A stretch of DNA of 64,000 nt. Source: Costus lasius (lineage: Eukaryota > Streptophyta > Magnoliopsida > Zingiberales > Costaceae). The DNA lies in assembly GCA_027563935.2 (NCBI GenBank), contig CM050449.1:54577949-54641948 (forward strand), in the 5' to 3' direction. The position numbers were made by a program, and so were the translations under genes. The notes under the pieces are model-generated. The model searched no databases, was not told the origin of the DNA, and saw nothing but the letters and a program-made list of their open reading frames with translations. Shown here piece after piece: positions 22,201 through 32,980 of the stretch; positions within the stretch are counted from its first letter, which is position 1, and every line of letters begins with the position of its first letter.

Positions 22201-23165
22201 GCCCCGTTTCCAACTCGTAGGTCCACCTCACGCTGTCCCACCTGTCTTCTTCTCTTGAGTTCCTGTACATTTGAACAAATGTGAACTCCACATGCAGTGT
22301 CCAACACCCATGATATAGAAGAAGAAGATACCATGACTTCAGTCACGAAAATACCTGAGCCAGAAGCGAAAGGATTGCTTCCCTTCTTGTCTCCTTGGAG
22401 CGCTTTACAGTCCTTTTTCCAGTGACCCAACTGGCCACAATGGAAACATCTGTATTCCTTCGACCGCTTAACCTTTTGTTTCAGAGCCTTGTTGTAGCTC
22501 TTGATAGGAGCTTTGCCCTTCTTCCCCTTTTTCTTGTTCCTCAAAGGAATCATCAAGACAGAGGATGAAGGCTTTCCCTTTAGAGTCAGCTCTGTAGTCA
22601 AGAGCATATTCAGTAACTCTGCCGGCGTACAGTCGATCTTGTTCATATTAAAATTAATGATGAACGGATCGAAAGAGGCCGGGAGAGACTGCAGGATAAT
22701 GTCTACAGCAAGCTCCTGATTGATGGTGTGTCCTAGTTTCTCTAGAGCCTCTTTGTACCCAATCATCTTAAGTACGTGAGCTCCCACTGGACTCCCTTCA
22801 GTCAGTTTACTCTGAAAGAAAAGTTTAGTCAAATTATAGCGTTCAGTCCTTACCTGTGCAGCATACAGCATCTTGAGGTTTGCTATAATTTCTATAGCAG
22901 ATAAATCCTCATGCTGACGTTGCAGCTCTGGCGTCATAGACACAAGCATCAAGCAAGCGACATCAATGCTATCATTGACATGCTTCTCATAAGCATCCCG
23001 AACCGCCCTTGCGGCGTTCGGAGCGGGTTGAGGCGGTATAGCCGTCTCGAGGACATACAGTTTCCTCTCAGCCTTAAGAACAATCTTAAGGTCTCCGTAC
23101 CAGTCTGAGAAGTTTGGCCCAGCAAACTTCTCCCTTTCCAGTAGGGATCGCACATTGAAATTCGT
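19279..23165 (-). pseudogene. Copia Gag-Pol polyprotein (E3), start lost and four breaks
   Basis: The usual ATG is ACG (23163-23165). The frame then runs through Gag (CCHC), protease, integrase (D-D-E motifs present; GVSEGRNR where E1, E2 and E4 have GVSERRNR) to a TAG at 20955-20957. Further stops are at 20889-20891 (CAG to TAG) and 19890-19892 (TAC to TAA before RNase H). A one-base deletion near 19540 shifts the frame in RNase H. The RT core between 19893 and 20792 is open (LYVDDILIIGN). The natural C-terminus GLRFLNH ends at 19279. It cannot make a full polyprotein. Confidence 0.88.
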
Positions 23166-24971
23166 GGTGTTCGTTGCTGCAGGAATCTACAACAATGCAA
23201 GAACAGCAAGGTCAGTATCAATGTTAGAATCAATTCAGGACTTAAGAATGATTCTTTTCTCACTATTTTATCTGGCTGAAAAATCCAGCAAAACAGCCCG
23301 AAAGAGTAAAACTCTTTTAGTGAGATGGGATCCAGATTTCATACTTGGTCTCCGCGTCCTGCTCAGGCGAGATAAGATGCACAGAGAGTACAAGCACTAA
23401 TCTCTGGTAGGCATTCCCTGCCAATCGCCAACCCATGCGATTCCCCTTAATCTGGGCAATCCAGCAGACTGTGCCAACTGAGTTGGTACAACATAGTCTC
23501 TGATCCCACAGATGGCTGTCTCCATATAGCTACCATATGCTCAATATGTAGCCTACATGGTCAAGCTGACCTGACCTACTCCCTGGACCACCACGTGCTA
23601 TGCTGAGCAACGAGAAGCGATAAATCCCTTCTCTGTAACACGCAGGTGTAATCACACACCGTCTGAAGATAGATGGGCGTGCCCACTGAGTGGGTACAAC
23701 ACGGCCCCAACGATAGTCAGAACAGTGAGGTTTCGCGTCAGAAGGCTTACGTGCTTGATATTTAAACGTTGGATTTTAACGGTCCTTTTATCTTCTTAAC
23801 TATCATGCAAATCCTATGGTGATAGCAGAAGAATAAATCATGCAGATATTAAATTCACTTATACAGTAAATAGAAAGCATGATGATCTTATGTGGTAAAA
23901 GCCCATTAAGCCTAAGTTAGACCTTAAATTAACTTAAGTCTTCACTTGAGCTCTTCATGGGTCTTTTAGCATTTCATCTGGCCCAACCCGGGCCCCAAGC
24001 GCCCTGTGCAGCTGAGATGCGCCCACCAGGTAAAATGCGCCTGTCCTAGAGTCGAACCCTAGACCTCCCACTGGTGAAGCCACTTGCTGCATGCGCCTCT
24101 GCCATGTGTGCTTTGAGCTCATGTCTGATTAAATTACAATTTAATCTATCTAGACATGAATGACACACAGGTCAATTACACTTTATAAATTAATTAAAAT
24201 GTGATGCGCAGATCACAATAATAATTTACAATTTAATCCAGGCACGCAGGCCCCAGCACAGCACACATTAATTGGGCAGCCCACATAAGATGAAATAAAC
24301 ATTCATTCATGTTATACAAACAACATGTGATCCAATCAAGAAAATAAATTTTTCGAAAAACCCATTGGCATCAATTTTATTTCCTTATGTTCCCTACTAC
24401 ATTACAACGGTCCATTAATAGGGATCCACTCATCAGACCTAGTCAGACCCACTGCCCTTGCATGCACCAAGTCATAACCGACTTGAGTCGACCTCATGGT
24501 CAACAATGCATGCCTTAAGGGCTGAACGTCCCTCATGAGTTTTGGCAAGCGGGTGTGACCCCGGGCCTAAAGCATGAGCGTTCACTGGTTGTCTCAATCA
24601 GACATCGCTACACGCCCAGTATGCAGTCGACCTATAGCCACCTCATGCTTGCGCATAGGTGCCATCTGGTCGACCCATATAGGCTGTCAGATGGTCTGAT
24701 CAGACTGTTGGGTCTAGACTGGATGATGACTTCAACCCTAATAACCCGTCTAAGGTTTTATAGCAGGTGCTCATAGATCTAGATGGAGCGCGCAAGATGT
24801 TAAGTTTTTACAAAAACACTTTAACATGCGCCAACAAGTAAAAACATACATCATGTAATTTCGCAAACTAACATGTAGTTGCGCAAGATGATAACTTCTA
24901 GATCTACTTATCAAACGCAAACTAGGATCACAAATTAACATCAAGCAATCATATGATTCATACGATACCAT
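23166..24971 (-). other. Leader of E3
   Basis: Same structure as the E1 leader: palindromes 23474-23486 and 23682-23694, hairpin 23788-23835. The T-arm-like palindrome near 24045 has one broken pair. Confidence 0.65.
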
Positions 24972-24983
24972 GCTCTGATACCA
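24972..24983 (-). other. Primer binding site of E3 (initiator tRNA-Met)
   Basis: TGGTATCAGAGC on the minus strand lies two bases from the LTR. Confidence 0.9.
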
Positions 24984-24985
24984 AT

Positions 24986-26640
24986 TGAAAGTCCCTAAAA
25001 AGGGGGGGGGGGGCGAAACCCTAATAGCATGCGCAAATAAAACTTTTCTAGGGTTTCATGAGGATCGAATAGTATGGACATATGATCAACTTAAGATTGA
25101 AAGCATAGAGATGCGTTACCATTGCCATTTCTTGGATGGCGTCTTGGAATCAAAGAATCGAATGCTTCTTCTCCAAAGGCAACGCACACAAGGTGAAGAT
25201 GGCTTTCTCCTTATCGTCCTTTGTGCTAGCAAAGATCTTCAAGTGTCCTTGTCGCGTGAAGGAGATTTTTAGAGAATGACCTCTTGCTTGCCGAATGGTT
25301 TTTCTCTCTTGGCGTGAAGACAACCCAAGTCGAGAGAGGAAGAGGCGATGCGTTGAGGCGTTGTGGAGTTGTGGCGTTACATGACTTCCAAAAATAGAAA
25401 GTCATGAAGCCATGCGCCCACGCCATGATAACCGACCTAAACGCCTTCATATTGAACCATGCGTTCACACATGTGAACCGGTTCAAACCAATTCGGTTCA
25501 ATTGCATTTGGTTCAAAGACCAAATCAAACCAGCATTGGTTCAGATCTTATCAAACCAAATGGTTTAAGATCTAACCGTTCATCTCTTGATGCTCTTGAT
25601 CTCACTGATCTAGCATCAATACTCTCAATCGAAGCTTACCGATCTCAAGCCCTAATCAATCAAACATGATCAGACCAGATCTCACTTACAATCAGAGTTT
25701 AAATTCCTTTAAACTGAACCAAAACAATTCAGTCCACACGATCTGACATAAGAAAGCCATATCATCAAATTGTGCGACCCTAAGGGTTTCCTTTAAATGT
25801 CGGTAACGATAACTTATGTTATCACAATCAGTGAGGGGTATCTAGCAACACATCACTGTCTCCCGATATAAAGGAAAGAGTCTTCCAAGACTACACCCAA
25901 ACATAGCACAAGTGTGAATTCAATTCATTTGGCATACATGTTTCCTTTGCCACTGGATGTTCTCGTTGGACAAGCATGTCAAGCCTGTAACTCCAACATG
26001 ATGAGAATGATTAGATCAGATGAACATAGTCATCTGGGTATGGCCATACACTTTCTCAACCATCTCATCCAGGGGGCCCCTTAAGAACATCACACTCCAA
26101 ACAAGGAGAAGGCAATCCTATATCTATCACTAATGCCCTAACATGACTCGTGCTCATTATCCAAGATAGTCTATAACCATTATGTTTCAAATGATATTGA
26201 ACTACCTCAAAACAATGCCAATCATCATTTAGAAACACAAGTGATCTCAAGTCAGAGGAAATATGCCACTTGTTTGCATACAAGGATTATTCACATTGTG
26301 ACAAGCAATCGAATATCCTAAGTAGGGTCTGTCCAGTACATCCAATGTACCCATGAGTCTACATCTTATTCCATGCTCGAAGCATCCTATAAGATTAGAA
26401 CACATATTAGTCTCAATCATATCAAGGCTGTCTCATGTTCACCAAGATATCTCGACTAAGGACAAAACTGCATGTCAGCCAAGCTGAACAGCATTGAGAC
26501 ATTATTCAGAAGTATACATATTGCAGCAGATAATGTAACAACCTGAACAACAACCATTGCCTTTATAAACATAGAGTTTATACATGATACTGATATAATC
26601 CCAAGGCCTCAAACATTAGCCTTAAGGGCATACCCCAACA
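24986..26640 (-). repeat. 5' LTR of E3 (1655 bp)
   Basis: Nearly identical to 17603-19258, including the same 12-G run (25002-25013). Promoter box 25865-25874, stem-loop 25808-25823. Confidence 0.92.
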
Positions 26641-26645
26641 TACTT

Positions 26646-28470
26646 CTATTTTGGTTTTTCATAATTTTTAGGAAAAAAGGCACTATTTTAAGACGTTTTC
26701 AAGCAAAATCAAATACATGGAAGAGTTACAATCATCAAGAGGAAATAACCCAACAAATTTCATGCAAAACAGAGCAACAAATCAAAATACGGTAGGGCCG
26801 TAAACTATATTACGGTACCGTATTTCCACACGATACTGTAATATCGAGCCACTGCCGTAATTTGGAGATATTCCGAACAGAAGGTTTTGTCAAAAATACG
26901 GCACTACCGTAAACCATTTTATGGGCTGTATTTTGCAGCGCCTCCATAACAGAAAGTTTCATTGATTTTACGGCACTACCGTAAACTTTGACACAGGCCG
27001 TATTTTCCATACGTTCCCGACCAGAGAGTTCAGCCGATTTTATGGTAGTGCCGTGAACCATATTACGGTACCGTATTTCCCAGCACTTTCGGAACAGGAG
27101 ACTCAAGCAATTTTACGACAGTGCTGTGAACTATTACACTGCCGTATTTCCATTTTTGAACGCGACTCCCAGGTCAATTTTGAAGCCCGATTCTTGCAGA
27201 GATTATTGCGGGCGATCCAGAGCGTTAAATTGGATGTCGTAAGAAGAATAAGGAGAGCTCACGATGAGAGGATCACGTAGACACCAAAAGCCCCAAATTG
27301 CATCCACTGTCAAGAGAGAAATCACGATACACGCCGCCGCTTAGGGTTCCGCCGCCGCGATCAATCCAAAGCACCTCTGGCCATGATTTTCATACTGAAG
27401 CTTCACCTGGAGAAGGAGACAATGTGCCAGAAGTTTCAGAACAAAAGGAGATCAAATTGAGGAGAAATCGAAGGAAAAAGAAGGGCCGCCACTTTCATTG
27501 CAAATTATGGCTGTGAAATATTTCACAGCTGTGCTGTATTTTCCTAAAACTCCTATTCTGTTCATTTTTGATCTTCTGAAATTATGGTATTTTGTAATCC
27601 CTTCACCATGCTAGCCTAAACTTATTTTGAGACATGGGGGAGTAATTCCCTTTGATTTTCATAATGATTAGATAATCTTTCACTTTCATCATGATTATTT
27701 TACTTTGATAATTTTACCTATGCGATTATTGCTTTAAGATTCTCCTTAGTTTACTTTTTGTTATCATGATTTAGAGTTTTCGCAATAAGGACCGAAAGGT
27801 GATTTGCTTGAGAACTTGGAACCCTAAAATTGACTAATAGGAACTCACCATAGGAAACTAGGTTAAGTTCTTATTACTTTATTTTAGTAAGTTAAATTGC
27901 CATGATGATATTAATAAACTTAGGATTGAGTTATTGTGTCAAACGTGGAGATCTTGCACGAAAGTGAAGATCGGAATGTTGGAGAATCATAGGTAGAATG
28001 TGTGTTGAGTCTCGGATGAACGAAAGTGATCCTTGAGATTCCACTCGAGGTAATCAACTTAGAATTCGGATGCACGAAAGTGATCCTTGAGTTCATTGTC
28101 TGATGGTTTACCTATCTATAGCTTGGGTGAATCTTGCGCGAAAGCGAGGATTTATTCTTGCATGGTTGTCTGCATGAGAGTGAGATAACCCCTTTTTAAG
28201 GTAAATTATGCCTTTATCATATTAGAATTTGATTGATGAACATCTTTATATATCTAATCATTGAAAATCAAAGTGGATGAAACCCTAGTCCCAATTTCTC
28301 TCTGATAGTAATTTTCCGCGTGTTTTCAATTCTTACTTTGCTATTATTTGATCGCCTAGATAGTGAAAAAACAATTATTCGGTACTTGACAACACAAATC
28401 TCTCTGTGGGATCGATATTTTCTTTATTACTTCGAGTATCCGTGCACTTGCGGACACTACAAGTTAGGGA
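26646..28470 (+). repeat. Athila-like 5' LTR, second segment
   Basis: It continues the LTR begun at 17487. It holds a diverged 72-bp tandem repeat (26786-27170), then an AT-rich part with repeated cgaaagtgatccttgag motifs (28021-28100). The right edge is judged from the primer site region and is uncertain by 20 bases or so. Total LTR length would be about 1.9 kb. Confidence 0.6.
26786..27170 (+). repeat. Diverged 72-bp tandem repeat inside Athila-like LTR
   Basis: Units start near 26894, 26966, 27038 and 27111, with a related first unit from about 26786. Each has an accgtaaac/ccgtattt pair of motifs, and two contain the palindrome TACGGTACCGTA. Units differ from each other considerably. Confidence 0.65.
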
Positions 28471-28481
28471 CAACAAGTTTT

Positions 28482-28499
28482 TGGAGCCGTGCCAGGGAG
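28482..28499 (+). other. Degenerate second primer-site-like sequence
   Basis: tggagccgtgccagggag resembles the intact tRNA-Asp site 118 bases downstream, and both are preceded by aagtttt. It is one mismatch and one or two small gaps away from the consensus. Confidence 0.5.
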
Positions 28500-28599
28500 T
28501 GACAATAGCCCTGTACGCCAATACCTTTGGCCGCGACACCTGAAACGAGTCTACCTGCTTGTATTTAAAAGTGTGTCCTTTCGGATCACATCAAGTTTT

Positions 28600-28616
28600 T
28601 GGCGCCGTTGCCGGGG
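28600..28616 (+). other. Primer binding site of Athila-like element (tRNA-Asp)
   Basis: TGGCGCCGTTGCCGGGG is the reverse complement of the plant tRNA-Asp 3' end with CCA, the primer commonly used by Athila-type elements. Confidence 0.85.
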
Positions 28617-28750
28617 AGACTTTAGTTTTGTTAATATTGAAGATATTGAGAGTATTGCTAGACTAGGTTTTATTTTGTTCTTTTTTATAAATTTTAGGAA
28701 TTTATTTCCTGTTTGTTTTCTTTTGAAATTGCTTGATCTGTCTATTTAGC

Positions 28751-29653
28751 ATGCGCAGGAGTCTTAGGTCAGGACCACTTGTTCCATTGGATCCTGAAAT
28801 CAACAAAACACTTAGAGTGCGCTGGAAGTTAAGACTGGAAGAAGATCCACAAGAAATTCAAGAGGAGATTCAAGAAGAAATTGTGGAGATGGCAAATAAT
28901 CAGAGAACATTGAGGGACTATGCAGCCCCTAATCCACAAGAGATTCACTCAAGCATCGCTAGACCAGCAATTGAGGCTAACAACTTTGAAATTAAGCCTG
29001 CTTTTCTTTCAATGATACAACAAAATCGGTTTGGAGGATCTCCACTGCAGGATCCAAATCAACATCTTGCTTTATTCTTAGAACTAAGTGATACCATAAA
29101 AATTAATGGAGTTTCTAATGATGCACTGAGATTGATATTATTTCCTTTTTCTCTCAAGGACCGGGCAAGAATATGGCTTCAAGCTCAACCAACTGGAACC
29201 TTCACAACTTGGGATCAACTGTCAAATTCTTTCCTGATGAAATACTTCCCTCCAAGCAAAATAATTCAGCTGAGAAACCAAATAACAAGTTTCCAACAAA
29301 AAGATGGAGAATCTTTCAGTGAGGCATGGGAGAGATTTAACGAATTACAACAGCAGTGTCCTCACCATGGCATTGAAGATTGGGTTTTATTGTATACTTT
29401 TTATAATGGATTACTCTATAACACCAGACTAACTGTGGATGCTGCTGCAGGAGGAGCTCTTATGAGCAAAACTGTGGATGTCGCCCTTAAACTGCTGGAG
29501 GAGATGGCTCTCAATCACAATCAATGGACCTCTGAGAGAGGAGTATTCCACAAACCATCTCAAGGTAAGAGTGAGAGTGATGGATGGCGATCCTTAGCAG
29601 AAAAGGTAGACTCCTTATGCAGTAGATTCGATTCTTTTAAAATGCAAGCTTGA
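28751..29653 (+). CDS. Athila-like Gag (capsid part), pol lost
   Basis: ATG at 28751 opens 300 codons (MRRSLRSGPLVPLDPEINK). An upstream in-frame ATG at 28733 is possible but less likely. The middle carries the retrotransposon Gag domain: PFSLKDRARIWL, YFPPSKIIQLRN, EAWERFNELQQQCPHHG and WVLLYTFYNGL, all typical of Athila-type Gag. The N-terminal part is acidic, with repeated QEIQEE. The frame ends in KVDSLCSRFDSFKMQA and a stop. The zinc knuckle, protease and RT expected downstream are absent, so the element is a truncated copy. The open frame suggests the truncation is recent. Confidence 0.8.
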   Translation: MRRSLRSGPLVPLDPEINKTLRVRWKLRLEEDPQEIQEEIQEEIVEMANNQRTLRDYAAPNPQEIHSSIARPAIEANNFEIKPAFLSMIQQNRFGGSPLQDPNQHLALFLELSDTIKINGVSNDALRLILFPFSLKDRARIWLQAQPTGTFTTWDQLSNSFLMKYFPPSKIIQLRNQITSFQQKDGESFSEAWERFNELQQQCPHHGIEDWVLLYTFYNGLLYNTRLTVDAAAGGALMSKTVDVALKLLEEMALNHNQWTSERGVFHKPSQGKSESDGWRSLAEKVDSLCSRFDSFKMQA

Positions 29654-29669
29654 TGCAGGAGCATACGAC

Positions 29670-30453
29670 ATGAAAGAAGGGGAAGATCTGACCCCAATGG
29701 TGCCCCAAAAATTTTCCACAGAATATTCCTCGGGTCACCCAACGACGAAAGTCACGCCCCGTGACTCCTACGGACAGTTTTCCACAAAATGTTCCTCGGG
29801 TCACCCAGCGACGAAAGTCACGCCCCGTGACTGCTGCGGACAATTTCCCACAGAATGTTCCTCGGGTCACCCAGTGACGAAAGTCATGCCCCGTGACTCC
29901 TGCGGACAGTTTCCCACAGAATGTTCCTCGGGTCACTCAGCGATGAAAGTCACGCCCTGTGACTCCTGCGAACGGTTTTCCACAGAATGTTCCTCGGGCG
30001 ATGAAAGTCACACCTCGTGACTCCTGCGGACAGTTTTCCACAGAATGTTCCTCGGGTCACCCCGCGACAAAAGTCACACCCTGTGACTCCTACGGACAAC
30101 CACCCGAAGCTATAGAACTGCCCCGACGACCCCACTTTGACGTATACAACCCACCCTACCATGTTGCTCCACCCCATGAAGACCCAAAGGAGCCCAACAA
30201 GGTGGTTATTCGGCGATCCTAACGCCCATCTCACCCACCGGACCGCTTCGTGGGTGTTATCAGCCCACTCTCCATCCACACCGAAGCAATACGGCCCAAG
30301 GACGCTACCAACCAACCCCTTGAGAGCCCAACTCCAGATGAACCACACAACAACATTAGCAACACAGCCCAAGAGAAGGCCGCGACGATAGTTACACAGC
30401 CTAGTACTTCAAAATTCTGCTGCTTTGTCGCGATGTGTTCTGAGCGCGTCTAA
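29670..30453 (+). pseudogene. Unrecognised coding-like remnant with 22-residue repeats
   Basis: Open from 29670 through the repeat array to 30020, then in a second frame 29959-30222, ending in a proline-rich stretch (RRPHFDVYNPPYHVAPPHED). A further open stretch (30250-30453) reads PLESPTPDEPHNN and ends at a stop. The base use looks coding-like (GC-rich, proline and threonine codons), but I recognise no domain. It could be the tail of a gypsy polyprotein or a captured exon. The minus strand is also open over part of the array, so the coding claim is weak. Confidence 0.3.
29714..30101 (+). repeat. Array of six 66-bp tandem repeats (22-codon units)
   Basis: Units begin at 29714, 29780, 29846, 29912, 29978 and 30036. 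All are 66 bp except the fifth, which is 58. The period is 22 codons and the plus frame reads variants of FSTECSSGHPATKVTPRDSCGQ in part. The 8-bp loss in unit five shifts the frame. Each unit holds a near-perfect 7+3+7 inverted repeat of the AGTCACG/CGTGACT type. The source is unknown. Confidence 0.8.
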
Positions 30454-31255
30454 CCGTCGCTGCAACCACCTCGTACGCTGAATAATCAAAGGACCTGCGC
30501 CTATCCACTTTAGTTGGTAGAAGTTTGTTAATCTTTTTGTCCCTTGTAGCAGTTTTTGTCCTTATGTGGCAGTCTTGACTACTTTTGGGCTGCAAAAGTA
30601 GGTTGTTGGTTGGAATTTAGCCCTTGTCTTGTTCCCCTCTCTTATCCTATAGAAGAGAAGGGGTGGGCTAGCTTCATTTTCTGTTCTCTTAGAAGTAGAG
30701 TTCTCCTGGTGAGCGAGTGTGCCTCCAGCGTGTGTGGAAAATGAAGTAGCATCGTCTTCGACGTTTGTAAGAGTCGGCGACCGGTGTCTCGACTCAATTT
30801 CCTGCTTGTATCTCCTGCTTTTGAGAAGTAAATCCCACCAATCCGGGTGGGTCAGGTTCGCCTATTTTTACACGTTCTTTCTGAGTTGTGTTTTCGTTCG
30901 CCCTCTCACCCACGAGCATCCGAGTGTCGGAGTCGTGGACGGTTCCCTGTTCGTTGGTTTGATCGTAGGTGCATAGGCGCGCGAGCTGGCCCCGCGATCC
31001 GCAACCCCTGTTCGTGCTTTGATTAAAATTGCTCTAGAGGTTAGTGAGTGAATTTCAGTAATTTTGGGTGAAGCTGGATTTCTCTCGCATTAGTATTGCC
31101 TCGAAACGAATTTGCGCCGATTTCTTGTGTTTCTTGCTATACTTTCCGAGCGATTTGACTTCCCTCGTCTCAAGACCCTCTCACGATTTCTGTGCATTGT
31201 GTAAACACCGTAGAGGATGGCATTAAGGACCAACCCTCCTACAGTAGCTGCATCA
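30454..31255 (+). repeat. Presumed 5' LTR of a GC-rich gypsy element
   Basis: This non-coding stretch has a TATA-like tcctatagaag near 30645 and ends in gcatca just before a tRNA-Met primer site, as expected for an LTR 3' edge. The left edge is not visible and may lie anywhere from about 30370 to 30500. No second copy is in the window. Confidence 0.45.
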
Positions 31256-31259
31256 ATTC

Positions 31260-31270
31260 TGGTATCAGAG
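31260..31270 (+). other. Primer binding site of the GC-rich gypsy (initiator tRNA-Met)
   Basis: TGGTATCAGAG in plus orientation, four bases after the presumed LTR end and about 120 bases before the gag start. Confidence 0.75.
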
Positions 31271-31387
31271 GATATTGCGCGTTCGATTCTTATCGTTCGC
31301 ATGGTCCGACTCATCGCAACGCATATTTCCGCATCGTTTCCGCGTTTCCAGCATCCTGCACTTAGTCATTTTCGACCTTGTTTGTGC

Positions 31388-32937
31388 ATGGTGACTACAC
31401 GGTCACAAGTTATGTCATCCCAATATTCGAAAACCATCCCTGAAACCCAAGTGTCGGCCTAACCCTCGGAAGGGAGTAGGACCCATTTAGAATCGTTGGC
31501 TGCGCTCGAAGCACGCGTGGATGCCAAGTTGGATGCGCTGTCCGCGCGCTCGGAATCCCACGAAGGGAATACAAGCTCGATGTTTCAGCAAATTATGGCT
31601 GGGATTCATACCCTCACAAGTCGCCCTGAGCCATCGGAGCATAGGCGCTCCAACCCGGTTAACCCGCCTCCATCCGCAAACCCAGCCCCACCTACTAGAG
31701 AGTTCCCCCCAATGACCGCGCCCCCGCGGCCGCAAGACTTTGAGGATGAGTCCGGCCACCTGCGGCCTCATGAGGCCCAGGGGGACCTCGGTTACGGATA
31801 CGAGCCCTTGTATGAGGATGACGTTTGGGCCGCACAAGGGTCCTACCTAATGGTCGTTTTGGGCATGCTTGGGCCGGACAAAGGGGCCCAGCCCGAAGCC
31901 ATGAAGAGCGTCCTCGCTTGAATGACGACTTCCACTGCTACATTCGGAACACCCCCGTGCCTTTTGCGGGTGATCTCGACCCGTCACAATTCCTTGATTG
32001 GGTCACGTCAGTCAACTCTTACTTTGACCTTAGTAACTAGCCTCCCGAATCGCATGTTAGGTACGTGCGCACCTTGCTCGAAGGCCCTATGCATTTGCAT
32101 TGGGCAAACGTGGAGCGCCAAAATGCGCAGCAAGCCCTCCTCCCATCACCACATGGGAAGAAATGAGGTATCGCCTCCGTGAGCGATATGTACCCCCCCT
32201 CCTATAGGCAGCGACTCCTTGATCAGTATAGTAGCCTACACCAAGGGTCGGGTACTGTCGAGGAATATCGCCTCACCTTTGAGACCCTCCAACTCCGGTG
32301 TAACTTACAGGAGGACCCCGAGTTAGTTTTGTCGAAGTTTAGGAATGGTCTCCGCGCGGACATCCGACGCGCCCTACCCACATACAGTTTAGAGACGTTC
32401 GATCAAACCTTCCAGTGCGCTCGCGATATCGAGCACGATTTTAGGGCTGCAGCTAGGCGCAGCGAGTCCAGACCCCCTAGGCGCCCTCATTTAGGTGGGC
32501 CTCCTCATGTTCACCCTCGACCCGAAAGCCACGAGCCGCGCTCCGACCCACGGCCCGCGCCTATGGCCCATCACTCCCGTAGGCGTTCATCCCCCGTTGC
32601 CCTACCTTCTCGCCCCACTTGGGAGGAGAAGGGGAAGGCCCCACTTGTCGGCCCGCCTAGTCACGTCAACTGTTACAACTGCCTGCAGCAGGGCCATCTA
32701 TCCCACGACTGCCCTAAAAAGTTCGCCACCGCGGACAAGGCCCCTACCTGTGTCGCCACTATCCCCCGTAAGCCTACGGAGCACGATGTTGAGGCTGAGT
32801 GCTACACTAGTGGCGAAGAGTTGGGTCACCCCACACTTGCGGTTGTGCGGTGCACCTTTGTCCATACCCCACCCTCCGAGGATTGGAGGCGTACGAGCAT
32901 CTTCACGACTTACATCAAGTGCAACAGGCACTCATGA
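31388..32937 (+). pseudogene. Decayed gypsy gag and start of protease
   Basis: An MVTTRSQ start (ATG at 31388) meets a stop after about 24 codons. Homology continues through an acidic linker, a Gag domain (YIRNTPVPFAGDLDPSQFLDW, then YRLTFETLQLRC) and a CCHC knuckle (CYNCLQQGHLSHDC). It ends in DWRRTSIFTTYIKC, the known lead-in to the aspartic protease of a group of plant gypsy elements. The catalytic D-S-G is not reached. Internal stops lie near 31450, 31920 and 32039, with a frameshift at a C run near 32193. The sequence is markedly more GC-rich than its neighbours. It is probably a chromovirus by memory of the motifs. Confidence 0.7.
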
Positions 32938-32980
32938 GATGGATCAGGATGATACATCAAGGTATCACCTACTCACGACT
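32938..32980. other. Filler-like junction at the left edge of G1
   Basis: Between the last recognisable gag-pol codons and the G1 LTR are short pieces that match elsewhere: about 22-23 bases equal to Tekay pol (37835-37856 and 61306-61328), a 15-base inverted copy of 38016-38030, and a repeat of cacgacttacatc. The G1 LTR lacks its first bases (tgta). Confidence 0.6.

Larger units (their letters stand above)
17603..26640 (-). mobile_element. Copia element E3 (Angela/BARE-like), complete with TSD
   Basis: The element is 9038 bp with 3' LTR 17603-19258, polypurine tract 19259-19271, polyprotein region 19279-23165, leader 23166-24971, primer site 24972-24983 and 5' LTR 24986-26640. The target-site duplication tactt is at 17598-17602 and 26641-26645. 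About ten differences were counted by eye between the LTRs (near 0.6 percent), so the insertion is young, although the coding region is heavily broken. Confidence 0.92.
17487..29660 (+). mobile_element. Athila-like gypsy element, 5' part, split by E3
   Basis: The 5' LTR starts tgatgacacc at 17487 and resumes after E3 at 26646, ending near 28470. A tRNA-Asp primer site (28600-28616) and gag (28751-29653) follow. Protease, RT, integrase and a 3' LTR are not present. The body appears cut shortly after gag, where 66-bp tandem repeats begin. The clade call uses the primer site and Gag motifs. Confidence 0.75.

Noticed and set aside
29714..30101. CRISPR-like array
   Set aside because: The repeats are contiguous with no unique spacers, and the setting is plant retrotransposon DNA.
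29950..30372. 140-codon minus-strand frame with many W and V residues
   Set aside because: It is the reverse reading of the 66-bp repeats and the GC-rich stretch after them, with no family resemblance.
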